Positions 25,656 through 35,581 are shown, numbered from the stretch's first letter. The stretch is DNA of 64,000 nucleotides from Bacteroides muris (ex Afrizal et al. 2022) (GCF_004793475.1 NZ_SRYZ01000015.1:1-64000); one strand, 5' to 3'. Translations and numbers: made by a program. The notes: generated by a model from the letters alone, not told the origin.

Positions 25656-26624
25656 ATGAATCAACCGGACCGATATATCCGTTTTGACTGGGCGGTGAAG
25701 CGCCTCCTTCGCCAGAAAGCCAACTTCGGTGTGCTCGAAGGCTTCCTCACTGTACTTTTGGATGAGGAGGTTACCATCATCGAGTTGCTTGAGAGCGAGA
25801 GCAACCAGCAGGCCGCAGATGACAAGTTCAACCGTGTGGACATCAAAGCACTGAACAGCAAGGGCGAAATCATCATTGTGGAGATACAGAACACCCGCGA
25901 GTTGTACTACTTGGAGCGCATCCTCTATGGCGTTGCCAAAGCCATCACCGAGCATATCAGCTTGGGCGAGCGTTACTATGCCGTGAAGAAGATTTACTCC
26001 GTCAGCATCCTCTACTTCGACATCGGTAAGGGGAACGATTACCTTTATCATGGCCAGAACACCTTTACAGGTGTTCATACGGGCGACCATTTGGAAATCA
26101 CCACGAAAGAAAAGAACGCCATCGTTCATAAACTTCCCGCCACTATCTTTCCCGAATACTTCCTGATTCGCGTGAATGAGTTCAATAAAGTGGCCGTCAC
26201 TCCTCTGGAGGAGTGGATAGAGTATCTGAAGACGGGTTGTATCCGTCCCGATACCCAGGCTCCGGGCCTGGGTGAAGCGCGTCAGAAACTGATTTATTAC
26301 AACATGTCTCCTGCAGAGCGTCATGCCTATGACGAGCATCTCAGTGCGATGATGATACAGAACGACGTACTGGACGGGGCGAAGTTGGAAGGTCGGATGG
26401 AAGGCAGAATGGAAGGCAGAATGGAAGGCAGAATGGAAGGCCGGATGGAAGGCCGGATGGAAGGGCTTGCAGAGGGGCGCATGGAAGGGCTTGCAGAGGG
26501 CTTGGAGAAAGGGCGAGAAGAGGAACGTTTTGCCACTGCCCGTAAAATGAAGGCTAAAGGAATAGACAATGCTGTAATATCCGATATTACCGGACTTGGC
26601 AGTGAGGATATAGACAAGCTTTAG
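25656..26624 (+). CDS. Rpn-family recombination-promoting nuclease (PD-(D/E)XK transposase-like)
   Basis: Cytosolic protein of 322 residues. The N-terminal two-thirds (about 5-230) match the Rpn/YhgA-like PD-(D/E)XK family: 'FDWAVKRLLRQKANFGVLEG', the metal-binding core 'RVDIKALNSKGEIIIVEIQN' (D...E-x-Q) and 'ERILYGVAKAI'. Rpn proteins in E. coli are DNA endonucleases; recent work ties some to phage defence, from memory. The tail (about 245-285) has six EGRM units followed by EGLA/EGRM variants, which should form one charged helix. The coding repeat is nearly exact 12-bp units and is likely to change length by slippage. A terminator follows. Confidence 0.88.
   Translation: MNQPDRYIRFDWAVKRLLRQKANFGVLEGFLTVLLDEEVTIIELLESESNQQAADDKFNRVDIKALNSKGEIIIVEIQNTRELYYLERILYGVAKAITEHISLGERYYAVKKIYSVSILYFDIGKGNDYLYHGQNTFTGVHTGDHLEITTKEKNAIVHKLPATIFPEYFLIRVNEFNKVAVTPLEEWIEYLKTGCIRPDTQAPGLGEARQKLIYYNMSPAERHAYDEHLSAMMIQNDVLDGAKLEGRMEGRMEGRMEGRMEGRMEGRMEGLAEGRMEGLAEGLEKGREEERFATARKMKAKGIDNAVISDITGLGSEDIDKL
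26388..26507 (+). repeat. 12-bp coding repeat in the Rpn tail
   Basis: Six units of 12 bp (26388-26459, GAAGGYMGRATG type) encode EGRM each, followed by four variant units to 26507. Units three bases times four keep the frame, so gain or loss changes only tail length. Confidence 0.85.
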
Positions 26625-26658
26625 CTGGCACTTTGCAAAGATTCTTAAGAGATTGTTT

Positions 26659-26694
26659 AAGAGCCTGTTTGCAGAAAATTTAAAACAGGTTCTT
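26659..26694 (+). terminator. Terminator after the Rpn gene
   Basis: AAGAGCCTGTTT (26659-26670) pairs with AAACAGGTTCTT (26683-26694) with one G-U pair. A second short hairpin GTGACA-CT-TGTCAC follows at 26702-26715. No gene is visible from 26695 to 27034; the stretch contains a copy of a repeat also found at 62.6 and 63.0 kb. Confidence 0.6.
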
Positions 26695-26906
26695 GAATTT
26701 TGTGACACTTGTCACATTCCGTTATACAGAGAGATTTGCTGTAAATAGCTCTTCTTTTCTGATGTTATCGTAATTTTCTTCCTTATAACACATGTAATCA
26801 AGATGGGTGATACCTTTCTCTTGCGGAGGTAATCATAAGCGGACAGCTATTGCCTATATATTTCCCGGAGATATCCTTCACCGCTGTCTCTTGAAAAGGG
26901 AAGAGG

Positions 26907-26937
26907 TTTCACCGGAAAAGCCGATAGATAGGGTATT
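26907..26937. repeat. Diverged copy of the TTTCACCGGAAAAGCC repeat
   Basis: TTTCACCGGAAAAGCCGATA at 26907-26926 matches the start of the 32-bp inverted repeat at 62623-62654 and 63039-63070; the rest is similar with some changes. Confidence 0.6.
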
Positions 26938-27034
26938 TCAGAAAGAAGTGAAAGATGTGGAAGCGGAAAATGTCATAATAATAATCCGTGCAATCATTTG
27001 CATAATGTCAGTTGTTCCATCATCTGAGCGAGCG

Positions 27035-27480
27035 TCAGGGGATTTGTTCCTTTACCATCAACTCTTTCCAGTTCTTTTTTCGGTTGTCCTCGTCTATGGA
27101 TATGTATATGAACTCTATGACGGTGTTCTTTTTCGAGTACAGTTCCTTCAACAGCGGAATCAGCTTGTGACAAGGAGCACACCAAGATGTCGAGAAGATG
27201 ACAAAAGTATATTTCGTGATGTCCGAAACGATGTATTCCTTTTTTAGAAGTAGGATATGCGGCAATCATCTTTTCATATCGCAAGAAGGTGTGCTCTTCA
27301 TCTTCTTTTCGGTATATCCGGTAGTCATCGTGCCATACATTTAATTCCCCTATGATTTCACGGGACGGATTGAGGATGGGTGTATTAGGACAAGCGTAAC
27401 ACTTTGTTCTGTGCTCCTGCTTGCGTGAATACAGGCAGATTAATAGAATGATTTTAGCAGATGTTTGTTCTTTGTTGTTT
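27035..27480 (-). pseudogene. Broken thioredoxin-like (TlpA) gene remnant
   Basis: On the minus strand, one frame from about 27480 to 27242 encodes an exported-type start ('AKIILLICLYSRKQ'), then 'CYACPNTPILNPSREIIG' and 'EEHTFLRYEKMIAAYPTSKK'. After a run of six A residues near 27243 the homology moves to another frame: 'EYIVSDITKYTFVIFSTSW' then 'CAPCHKLIPLLKELY' with the redox motif CAPC. That frame ends early at 27035 after 'MVKEQIP', before the second half of the fold. A frameshift plus a 3' truncation make it a likely pseudogene; an assembly error in the A run could explain the shift but not the missing end. The upstream end is uncertain. Confidence 0.6.
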
Positions 27481-27572
27481 CGGTTTATAAGATTAGGGAA
27501 AGATAAACAGAAGCAGCGTTGCCGTAGCTTGTACGAGGTAACGCTGCTTGCTGCTTGACAGATTAAAGAGTA

Positions 27573-29429
27573 TTACGGGTTAGGAATATCCATCGGCTCC
27601 ACATTGTTTTCGGAACCGGCATAGCCCGGAGTCTGATTGATGTGTCCCTCTGTGTTTGTGGCGATGGCCTTTTCGGCAATGGGCCACAGCACGTGGTGCG
27701 GAGAGAGCGTGTATTCCAGTCCTGTCTTGTTCTTCACGCCTTTGTTGTAGAACTCCGTACGGTCCATGATGCGGTTGTAGAAGTAGTTGTTCTGTGTGAA
27801 GTTGTCCATGCTGTAGGTGCGGCCCTTCTCGTCGGCTTTCCCGGTCTTGGCAAAGAGGAAGGCGATGCGGGTCAGCTCGCACTTGCGGGGCTCTTCGTAG
27901 AACAGCTCGCGGGCGCGTTCGTCCAGAATCTGGCTGATGTTCACCTCACTTGCATCCAGCGGACGGGCATTGGCGCGCTTACGCACCACGTTCAGGTCTT
28001 GGGCAGCAAGGTCGGTCTTGCCCATCCAGGCGTAGGCTTCGGCACGCAGCAGGTAAGTCTCTGCCAAGCGGAACACATACCAGTCGGCCCAGCCTCCACG
28101 CCACCAACCGGCTTTCTGGTCGGGGATGTTGGACTTGTAGTGGGGCCAGCCGCTCCATGCGCGGATGGTGTCCGGCGAGAGGATAGTGCCGTTGTCGGCA
28201 TACAGGCGGACGTTTTGTCCGAACCAGCTCTTGTCCTTCATGTCGGGGTTGTTGTACTTCAGGTCGCTGACGTGCATCCAGTTGCCCGGCTTGCGGCGAT
28301 AGTCTTCGTATTCACCTTCGGTATTTTTTTCCCAAATCATGTACTGGTGATACCAGGTGGCGCGGAGCGTGTTCAGGCCGCGGCCGTATTCCACGAGGTA
28401 GGGGTTCTTCGTCTCGTTGTTGTCGGCAAAGCCATTCTCGCCGGCAGGTGTCTTCAGCTGGTTGGCTGCGGAGTACCAAGGAATAATCTGGCGCTTGATT
28501 TCCAGGCCGGCTGCCGAGCGCATGTCACTGCCGGCATCGTAGCGGTCGATGCTGATGTAGAGCACTTCCTTGTTTTCGGGCAGCGCCTTGTTGTCTGGCT
28601 GGTGCAAGTCCCATACCACGTCTTTCTCTGCCAGGTCTTTGTCCACACCGAAGCGTTCGGTCATCAGGCGGTGAACGCCGTCACCTATCACTTCGTTGGC
28701 AGAGGCTACGGCATCCTCAAACTCGCCCAGTGCGAGGTTTATCTTTGTCAGCAGGTGGTAGGCGGCTGCCTTGGTCACCTGGCCGATGTAGACATCGTTG
28801 GAGAGGAACGGAGCGTAAGTGTCGAGGTCGTTCTTCAGATAGCGCAGGATGGCTTCGCGCTTGGTGGTGTTGAAGTCGTAGCGCGGCCCCAGTACTTCGT
28901 GTACAATGAAAGGCACATCGCCATACTGATGTACCAAACGGTAGTAGCGGTAAGCGCGGTGGAAGGCGGCAAGGCCCAGCACTTCGTTTTTCTTTCTTTC
29001 ATCCATGTCTACGCCTTCGGCACGGTCGAAGATGGTGTTGGCATCCTTGATGCCCTTGTACAGGTAGGTCCAGTAGTTATTGATTTGACTGGCATTGCCC
29101 ATCAGGCTGGCCGATGGGGTAATTTGACGTGTCAGGTCTACCGGAGCGTTGGAGGCATCGGTACGTCCGTTCACGCCCATCTCGGAGAAGAAGTACTCCG
29201 ACAGAATGTCGGGGTCGGCAGAGCCTGCCGTGGGATAGAAGTCGAAGTAACGCGCATCGCGGTTCAGCATATCGGTACTGGTTTTCAGTCCCTCGTAGGT
29301 GTTGAACGTATTTTCTGGAGTAAAGAAAGAGAGCGGCTTGGGGTCCAGCCAGTCGGAACAGCCGGTGGCGGTGAACATCACCCCCAGCATGCCGGCGTAT
29401 CCTAATGTATGTTTAATCAAACTTTTCAT
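27573..29429 (-). CDS. SusD/RagB-family nutrient-binding lipoprotein (pair 1)
   Basis: Outer-membrane surface lipoprotein of 618 residues that helps its SusC partner capture a glycan or other nutrient. The leader ends in 'FTATGCSDWLDPKPLSF', with the lipobox cysteine. The fold's helical TPR-like core and C-terminal region are seen in 'YFDFYPTAGSADPD', 'VLGLAAFHRAYRYYRLVHQY' and 'YVFRLAETYLLRAEAYAWMG'. It lies 19 bp downstream of the SusC partner. No enzyme gene accompanies the pair, so the substrate cannot be guessed. Confidence 0.93.
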   Translation of the reverse strand: MKSLIKHTLGYAGMLGVMFTATGCSDWLDPKPLSFFTPENTFNTYEGLKTSTDMLNRDARYFDFYPTAGSADPDILSEYFFSEMGVNGRTDASNAPVDLTRQITPSASLMGNASQINNYWTYLYKGIKDANTIFDRAEGVDMDERKKNEVLGLAAFHRAYRYYRLVHQYGDVPFIVHEVLGPRYDFNTTKREAILRYLKNDLDTYAPFLSNDVYIGQVTKAAAYHLLTKINLALGEFEDAVASANEVIGDGVHRLMTERFGVDKDLAEKDVVWDLHQPDNKALPENKEVLYISIDRYDAGSDMRSAAGLEIKRQIIPWYSAANQLKTPAGENGFADNNETKNPYLVEYGRGLNTLRATWYHQYMIWEKNTEGEYEDYRRKPGNWMHVSDLKYNNPDMKDKSWFGQNVRLYADNGTILSPDTIRAWSGWPHYKSNIPDQKAGWWRGGWADWYVFRLAETYLLRAEAYAWMGKTDLAAQDLNVVRKRANARPLDASEVNISQILDERARELFYEEPRKCELTRIAFLFAKTGKADEKGRTYSMDNFTQNNYFYNRIMDRTEFYNKGVKNKTGLEYTLSPHHVLWPIAEKAIATNTEGHINQTPGYAGSENNVEPMDIPNP

Positions 29430-29448
29430 ATTTTTGTTTATCTATATG

Positions 29449-32400
29449 TTATAATGTCATGTTAATACCAAAAGTTACGGTTCTCGGTGTATTGGCATCC
29501 GAGTGTTCGGGGTCGTAGGCTGGCCAGCCGGTGAAGTAACCCAGGTTCTTCACGGTCAGGTTTAGGCGCAACGCTTCCAGTTTCACGGGCTTCAGCAGGT
29601 TCTTGGGGAAGCTGTAGCCGAACGAGAGATTGTCGATACGCATGAAGGAGGCCTTCTTATAGATGTAGTATGTGATACCGCTGGGGCTTTTGGCAGACAG
29701 ACGCGGATAGTCGTTGATGGGGTTTTCGGCAGTCCAGTAGTCACACTTTATCTGGTTCACGGTGTTCAGCAGGGCGTTGTTGTTGGTAAAGCGGTTTTGC
29801 TTCTTGATGTGCCCCAGGTAGGAATACATACTGAAAGAGATGTCGAAGTTCTTGAAGAGCGTGAACTCGTTGCGCATGTTCCAGCGTACCTTCGGAGTGG
29901 TATTGCCAAGGAACACTTTGTCGTCGTTGCTGTACTTATAGTTCTTGTCCGCGTCTAAGATTTTCGGGTCGCCCGGAATCTGGCCGTACTTGGCGGCCTC
30001 TTCGCGTTCGTTCTCCTGCCATACGCCTATGAATTTAAAGCTCCAAACTTCATCCAGTGCATGGTCGATGAAGTAGCCTTTGTCAATGTCATTGGCCTCT
30101 TTCTGTCCGATTACGTTGCCGTTCTCGTCTTTCACGTCTTCCATCACGCCATACAGGTGTTTGATGGTGTTCTTGTTGTAGGCGAGGTTGAAAGTGGTGC
30201 GCCAGGTCAGTACATTGTTCTGGATATTGGTGGAGTGCAGGGAGAGTTCCACACCGCGGTTCCATACTTCACCGATGTTGGATTTCACGCTGGGATAACC
30301 TATGATGGTAGGCAGCTGGCGGTCATTCAGCAGGTCTGTCGTGCTCTTGTGGTAGATGTCGATGCCTCCACCCAGGCGACCTCCCAGTGTAGTAAAGTCA
30401 AGACCGATGTTGTAGGACGTGGTCTTTTCCCATTTCAGGTGTGGATTGGCCATGCTGTTGCAGTAGAAGGTGTTGGCATTTACCAGTTCGCCTGTCTTCT
30501 GGTCGATGTAGAGGTATTTCATGGCGCGCAGCTGCATCAGGGCAGCATATTCGCCTACCGAGCGGTTACCGTTCTCACTGTAGGAGAGGCGCAGCTTGGC
30601 ATAGTCCAGCCAGTTGACGTTCAGATTCTTGAAGAAAGGCTCTTCGGTGAAGACCCATCCCAATGCCACGGAGGGGAATGTAGCCCACGGATTTTCCTGG
30701 CCGAAAGCGGAATAACCGTCGCGGCGTACGGTGGCAGTAATCAGGTAGCGGTCGGCAAACGAATAGTGCAGACGTGCCATCATGGCAGCACCGGTGCGGT
30801 AAATGTCATTGGAACCTACATTAGGCACGGTACCGAATTCGATGCCGTGGAAGCCTAAGTTGTCGCTCGGCTGGAAAGCCTCGTTTTCGGCTTGTGTTCT
30901 CCAGCGTTGGAACTTCTCCCAGTTCAGCAATCCGGTGAAGTCCAGCGAGTGCTTACCGAAACTCCTGTTCCATTTCAGCATGTTGTCCCATTGCCAGTAG
31001 AAGTCTTTCTGCGCCCAACGGTTGACGAGACCGCCTTGTGCACCCGAACCGGGGTGGTCGGCACTTTTGTGGAACATATAGTTCACCCATTCGAAGCGGG
31101 GAGAGTAAGTGGTCTGTAAGGAGAAGCCCAGCGGCAAATCAAATTTCAGATAGAGAGAAGCATTCAGGTTTTCGTAGTCTTTCTTTTTATCTGTATAGAC
31201 CATATTCAGCAGGGGGTTGGTGGCGTTGTTGTTGGAGTTGGGATAGTAAGTCAGGTTTCCTTCTTCGTCGTACACGTTGCCGTATGGAGAAAGTGCCGTA
31301 CTCCATGTGGCATACGAATTGATTTGAGTTTCGGCCGTATTATTGCTGTCATACGGCATCTTGCCTTCGTTGCGCGAGGTGAACTGTGCATTGACACCGT
31401 ATGTAAGGAAGTCCTGTACCTTGTTCTGCAGGTTTACACGGGCACGGATGGCGCTGTATTCGCTGCCTACATTGTTGCTTTCGTTCTTAAGGTAGTTGAT
31501 GGAGGTATAATAGGACATCTCTCCTTTCTTACCCGATACGCTCAGCGTATAGTCTTGGCGCAAAGCAGTCTGCTGCGTCAAATCTTTCCAATCTACGGTG
31601 CGACCGGCCATGTAGTTGTCAATTTCCACACTTTCCAATCTCAGGCGGGTCAGCCATACGCGCGTGGGATCACCTGTATCGGAGCCCATCCATTCGGCCA
31701 ATTCGGTATTGGTCATGTTGGCAGGGTTGTCGAAGTAGCCCGTAGCAGCTTGTTCATACTGCTGGCTTTTCATCACGTCCTGGCGGAAGTTGATGAAGTC
31801 TTGTCCTTGGTAGACTTCGGGGCTGGAGTGTACCATGTTCCATCCCCAGCTTCCGTTGAAGCTGATGGTGGGTTTGTCACCACCGCCCTTTTTGGTGGTG
31901 ATGAGCACCACACCGTTGGCAGCTTGCGCACCGTAAACGGCTGTGGAACTGGCATCTTTCAGTACATCCACGCGCTCAATGTCGTTCGGGTTGATGTCGG
32001 TCATCTGACCGCTGAAGATAACGCCGTCCAATACCAGCAATGGGGCTGTGCTGGCAGCAATAGAGCCTTTACCGCGAATCAGCATGGAGCTGTTTCCCTT
32101 GGCATCCGTCTCCATACCTACAGAAAGGCCTGCCACGCCCGTGCGGAGCATGTCTTGGATGGTCTGGCGTTGTTCTTTCTCCATGTCCGTACCTTTAATG
32201 GAGGCAACGGCACCGGTCAGGTCGGACTTCTTCATCGTACCGTAACCCACTACGACCACTTCCTGCAACATCTCGCTGTCTTCTTTCAGGATGATTTTTG
32301 CCGGAACGGCATTCGCCTTGAAGGTCTGCGGTGTGTAACCGATGAAGGTCACCTGGATTTCAGACTTGGAGTTGACCGACAGCTTGAAGCGTCCGTCCAG

Positions 32401-32571
32401 GTCGGTGATAACTCCGTTCGTGGTGCCCACCTCAAGGACATTGGCACCAATTACCGGTTCGCCCTGGTTATCCACTACCTCGCCCGAGACAGTGACCTTC
32501 CCGTCTTGTGCCGACATTGGCAGGCAGAAGAGAACCAGTAACAATAAAAACACGTACTTTTTCAAATTCAT
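29449..32571 (-). CDS. SusC/RagA-family TonB-dependent transporter (pair 1)
   Basis: Outer-membrane 22-strand barrel of 1040 residues that imports nutrients with energy from TonB. After a signal peptide ('FCLPMSAQD') comes the CarboxypepD_reg-like domain ('VTVSGEVVDNQGEPVIGANV'), the TonB box near 'LQEVVVVGYGTMKKSDLTGA', a plug domain ('LLVLDGVIFSG', 'VYGAQAANGVVLITTKKG') and the barrel, ending 'TPRTVTFGINMTL'. No extra N-terminal anti-sigma-interacting (STN) domain is seen. Regulation is unclear: the 465-bp upstream region has only a weak -7-like box. Confidence 0.94.
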   Translation of the reverse strand: MNLKKYVFLLLLVLFCLPMSAQDGKVTVSGEVVDNQGEPVIGANVLEVGTTNGVITDLDGRFKLSVNSKSEIQVTFIGYTPQTFKANAVPAKIILKEDSEMLQEVVVVGYGTMKKSDLTGAVASIKGTDMEKEQRQTIQDMLRTGVAGLSVGMETDAKGNSSMLIRGKGSIAASTAPLLVLDGVIFSGQMTDINPNDIERVDVLKDASSTAVYGAQAANGVVLITTKKGGGDKPTISFNGSWGWNMVHSSPEVYQGQDFINFRQDVMKSQQYEQAATGYFDNPANMTNTELAEWMGSDTGDPTRVWLTRLRLESVEIDNYMAGRTVDWKDLTQQTALRQDYTLSVSGKKGEMSYYTSINYLKNESNNVGSEYSAIRARVNLQNKVQDFLTYGVNAQFTSRNEGKMPYDSNNTAETQINSYATWSTALSPYGNVYDEEGNLTYYPNSNNNATNPLLNMVYTDKKKDYENLNASLYLKFDLPLGFSLQTTYSPRFEWVNYMFHKSADHPGSGAQGGLVNRWAQKDFYWQWDNMLKWNRSFGKHSLDFTGLLNWEKFQRWRTQAENEAFQPSDNLGFHGIEFGTVPNVGSNDIYRTGAAMMARLHYSFADRYLITATVRRDGYSAFGQENPWATFPSVALGWVFTEEPFFKNLNVNWLDYAKLRLSYSENGNRSVGEYAALMQLRAMKYLYIDQKTGELVNANTFYCNSMANPHLKWEKTTSYNIGLDFTTLGGRLGGGIDIYHKSTTDLLNDRQLPTIIGYPSVKSNIGEVWNRGVELSLHSTNIQNNVLTWRTTFNLAYNKNTIKHLYGVMEDVKDENGNVIGQKEANDIDKGYFIDHALDEVWSFKFIGVWQENEREEAAKYGQIPGDPKILDADKNYKYSNDDKVFLGNTTPKVRWNMRNEFTLFKNFDISFSMYSYLGHIKKQNRFTNNNALLNTVNQIKCDYWTAENPINDYPRLSAKSPSGITYYIYKKASFMRIDNLSFGYSFPKNLLKPVKLEALRLNLTVKNLGYFTGWPAYDPEHSDANTPRTVTFGINMTL

Positions 32572-33036
32572 TTTTTTAATTTAGATTAGGATTTAAAATA
32601 ATTGTGAATTATGTATATTTGCAATATTTAAATTCTTATGTGGTGCTTTTCTGTGTATTCTTGATTAAGAAATTCTTTAAGGCTTCCGTACTTGCTGTTT
32701 GTTATTATTTTCTTTATATCTTTTTAACGTTTTATGATTTATAAATCGGTAATGCAAAATTGTACCTTTATATAAAGAAAGATTTACTGTATTTGTTTTT
32801 TCTTTTACTGAAATTAAAGTTGTGTTATATGTATTTGATAAACAGTGGTTTGTATTATGTAAAAACAATGCAGATTTATACGGATGAATACTTGCTCTCT
32901 TGAAAAACAGCGATATTCTGAAGAAAAAAAGCGCATAACACACCATTGAATACAGAATTCTGAAAAGAGATAATCTGTATTTAATGGCGCGTTACGCGCT
33001 TGGCTGGAGTGATAGAAAAAGGTAGTTTTTCTTCTC
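32572..33036. other. Intergenic region between the first SusC gene and the YfhO-like gene
   Basis: A+T-rich, no gene seen. On the minus strand CAATTTTG (32755-32762) is one base off the -7 consensus and could drive the SusC gene. TATATTTG at about 32613-32620 is on the wrong strand for it. A hairpin at 32943-32987 (16-bp arms, two mismatches) probably ends transcription of the gene at 33037. No inverted repeats suggest promoter inversion here. Confidence 0.5.
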
Positions 33037-35541
33037 TTATGTGTATTTCTTTTTGACCACTAGCACTGCTGCAATGATACCTATCACCAGCAGTGCCAGT
33101 GCTCCGTAAGCTATGCCTTCCGTCACATGCAGGCTGGTGGGGTCAAAGCGCATTTCGATGGTGTGCTGTCCGGCAGGAACATACATTGTGCGCAGGATAT
33201 AGTCGGCGCGTGCCAGTTCGGCAGGCTGTCCGTCGATGGTTACGTGCCAGCCGTCCGGATAATAGATTTCGGAGAATACGGCAATACCGTCTTGGGCATT
33301 GTTCGTTTCGTACGTCAGGCGGTTGGGGGCATAGCTTGTCAGGCGGATGCTGGAGAGGCTGTCTTTATAGCTTTCCGTGGTGCCTTTCAGTATGTCCTTG
33401 AAGCGGGCGTCCACTACGGCTGTCTCCGTGGGCATGATGTTGTGCAGGGCATCAATCTCTTCGTTGGCGTTGTTTACATACTGCACCTTGTTTACAAACC
33501 ATGCATTGCCGTAGGCGTGCGGGTTGAGGATAGGAACGGTTTGTCTTTGCTGTCCTGCAGGGAAAATGAAGTATTTGGTGTTCAGCATGTTCAGTATGCG
33601 GAATTTATTGGCATCCACGCTGTCCATCTCACCTCCGGCAGCGGCAATGGCTTTGTAGGCCGCCTGCATTTCGGGAGAGATATGATGTTCTATCATCTCC
33701 TGGTAGCGTCGCAGCTTGGCCGGGTGATAACCGCCGACACTTTTGTGCCAGTAGGAGGTGTTGTTGTCATCGAAGGTGCTGGTGGCAAAGTTCAATACAC
33801 GATAGTCCAAGGTGGTATCTTGCAGTATCAACTCGTCTGTATTTGTCTTGGTGAAGGCTTCCGTACGGATGGAATGAGGCACGAACTGGGCGTCGTTCAG
33901 ATAGCGCTTGTTGACTCCCCACATATCTGCCAGGCAGAGTATGGTGATACCGGCAATGGTCAGCGAACTGCGCAGTTTGCCGCTGGCGTAGAGCAAGAGC
34001 AGGCTGCAACCGATGCCTATGATGATGAAGCTCCGCAGGGCGTCGCTACTGACGAGTTCGGCACGCATCTCTTCCAGGTTGGCAAGGATACCGGAGAGTT
34101 CGTTGGCGGGTATCATCTGCTGGTTGACGGCATTCTGCAGCATCTGCGCTTCCTGAGCGGGCACGTAGCCGGAGCCAATACTGCCCGGAGCAACAGCAAG
34201 CAGCAGGGCAATGCCTGCGGTGAACAGCAGGCTGATGCCGAGGGGCTTCTTTTCTTGCTTCAGGATTTCCGGCTCTTCGAGCAGGCGTTTTAGGGCAAAG
34301 ATTGCCAGTAAAGGTATCGTGAACTCCGCTATGACAAGGATGGAGGATACGGCACGGAACTTATTGTACAACGGGACGTAATCGATGAAGAAATCCGTCA
34401 GCGGCATAAAGTTCTTGCCCCAGGACAGGACGATGGAGAAGAAGGTGGCTCCTATCAATGCCCACTTCAACGGTCCTTTTACGATGAAACATCCCAGAAT
34501 GAAGAGGAACAGCACGAAGGCTCCTACGTAGACGGGACCCGACGTCATGGGCTGGGTGCCGAAATATTGCGTCAGCGAGCTGTACAGACTGCTGTACATG
34601 GGATTTGCTTTGCCCATGGCAATTTCACTCTGGCTGAGGGCGGTGGATGCTCCGCCTTTGAAGTTGGGCACCAGCAAGGTCAGAGTTTCGTCGATGCCGT
34701 AGCTCCATTGGGTGATATAGTCGCGGTCTAGTCCGCTGCTGGTTTGCTTGGCGGCGTCACCGGTTTGCACCAGTTCGCTTTTGCCGCGCATGGTTTCTTT
34801 GCTGTAAGCATAGGTGTGATAGAGGTTGGATACGTTGACGGCTATTCCGACGAGAGCTGCCACAATCAGTACGGCGCTTGCCTTGAAGAACTGGGGCAAT
34901 GTCTTGGTACGCCATGCTTTCTCGAAGTAGGCTCCCACGAAGAAGAGGATGACGAAGAAGAAGTAATAGGACATCTGCACGTGGTTCGAGGTGATTTGCA
35001 GGGCTACGAACAAGGCGGTGAGGATGCCTCCCCATAACAGTTTCCCACGATAGGCGAGCACGATGCCCGCTATGGTGGGCGGCACGTAGGCAAGGGTAAT
35101 GAACTTCCAGATGTGTCCGGCGGATATCAGGATGAAGAAATAGGACGAGAATGCCCACATTATACCGCCCAGTCCGGCCAGCCAGACCGGTATGCCGAAG
35201 ACACGTAGTAGGATGTAGAAGCCGGTCATCAGTATGAACGTGAGGCACACATAGTCGGGCAGGAAGAGCTGGTAGGCTTTCTGTACCCACTGCAGTGACT
35301 TGGTGGAGTCATACGAAGGGGCTATCTGATACATGGGCATACCGCCGAACAGCGAGTTTGTCCAACGGCTGCGTTCGCCCGTCTGTTCGTAATACTCCTT
35401 GACTTCTTGTCCTGCTCCTGCTCCCGCAGCTGTGTCGTGCTGAAAGAGAATACGGTTTTCTATATCCGCCGGGAAGAAGTAGGCGAAGGAAAGGAGGACG
35501 AATGCCAGTATGGCAATAAGGTCGGGAAGAAGCTTCTTCAT
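33037..35541 (-). CDS. YfhO-family multispanning membrane protein
   Basis: An 834-residue inner-membrane protein with about a dozen hydrophobic segments and a soluble C-terminal part (about 590-790). The N-terminus 'LLPDLIAILAFVLLSFAYFF' and the following 'QHDTAAGAGAGQEVKEYY' with 'GGMPMYQIAP' fit the YfhO family. Members resemble GT-C type glycosyltransferases, and YfhO in Gram-positive bacteria modifies teichoic acids with sugar; the role in Bacteroides is not known. It is transcribed alone, with two CAAAGATA (-7, minus strand) boxes at 35582 and 35666. Confidence 0.85.
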   Translation of the reverse strand: MKKLLPDLIAILAFVLLSFAYFFPADIENRILFQHDTAAGAGAGQEVKEYYEQTGERSRWTNSLFGGMPMYQIAPSYDSTKSLQWVQKAYQLFLPDYVCLTFILMTGFYILLRVFGIPVWLAGLGGIMWAFSSYFFILISAGHIWKFITLAYVPPTIAGIVLAYRGKLLWGGILTALFVALQITSNHVQMSYYFFFVILFFVGAYFEKAWRTKTLPQFFKASAVLIVAALVGIAVNVSNLYHTYAYSKETMRGKSELVQTGDAAKQTSSGLDRDYITQWSYGIDETLTLLVPNFKGGASTALSQSEIAMGKANPMYSSLYSSLTQYFGTQPMTSGPVYVGAFVLFLFILGCFIVKGPLKWALIGATFFSIVLSWGKNFMPLTDFFIDYVPLYNKFRAVSSILVIAEFTIPLLAIFALKRLLEEPEILKQEKKPLGISLLFTAGIALLLAVAPGSIGSGYVPAQEAQMLQNAVNQQMIPANELSGILANLEEMRAELVSSDALRSFIIIGIGCSLLLLYASGKLRSSLTIAGITILCLADMWGVNKRYLNDAQFVPHSIRTEAFTKTNTDELILQDTTLDYRVLNFATSTFDDNNTSYWHKSVGGYHPAKLRRYQEMIEHHISPEMQAAYKAIAAAGGEMDSVDANKFRILNMLNTKYFIFPAGQQRQTVPILNPHAYGNAWFVNKVQYVNNANEEIDALHNIMPTETAVVDARFKDILKGTTESYKDSLSSIRLTSYAPNRLTYETNNAQDGIAVFSEIYYPDGWHVTIDGQPAELARADYILRTMYVPAGQHTIEMRFDPTSLHVTEGIAYGALALLVIGIIAAVLVVKKKYT

Positions 35542-35581
35542 GAGTTATAAGTTATAAGTTATCAATTAATCAATTGTGGGG

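Noticed and set aside
27642..29405. Long open frame (587 codons) on the plus strand opposite the first SusD gene
   Set aside because: It is the antisense of a clearly recognised SusD gene, with no signal peptide, domain or promoter of its own. The same holds for long antisense frames opposite pair 1 SusC (31324-32541), the acyl-CoA synthetases (13762-15084, 37389-38645), the LolC/E-like gene (24062-25357) and the pilus genes (8280-9425, 10542-11570).
32677..32946. 89-codon minus-strand frame upstream of the first SusC gene
   Set aside because: Composition is that of A+T-rich spacer, rich in Lys, Asn, Tyr and Ile, with no domain or clear promoter.
32572..33036. Invertible promoter in front of the first SusC gene
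   Set aside because: A TATATTTG box near 32613 points away from the gene, which could be an OFF state, but no inverted repeats flank it.
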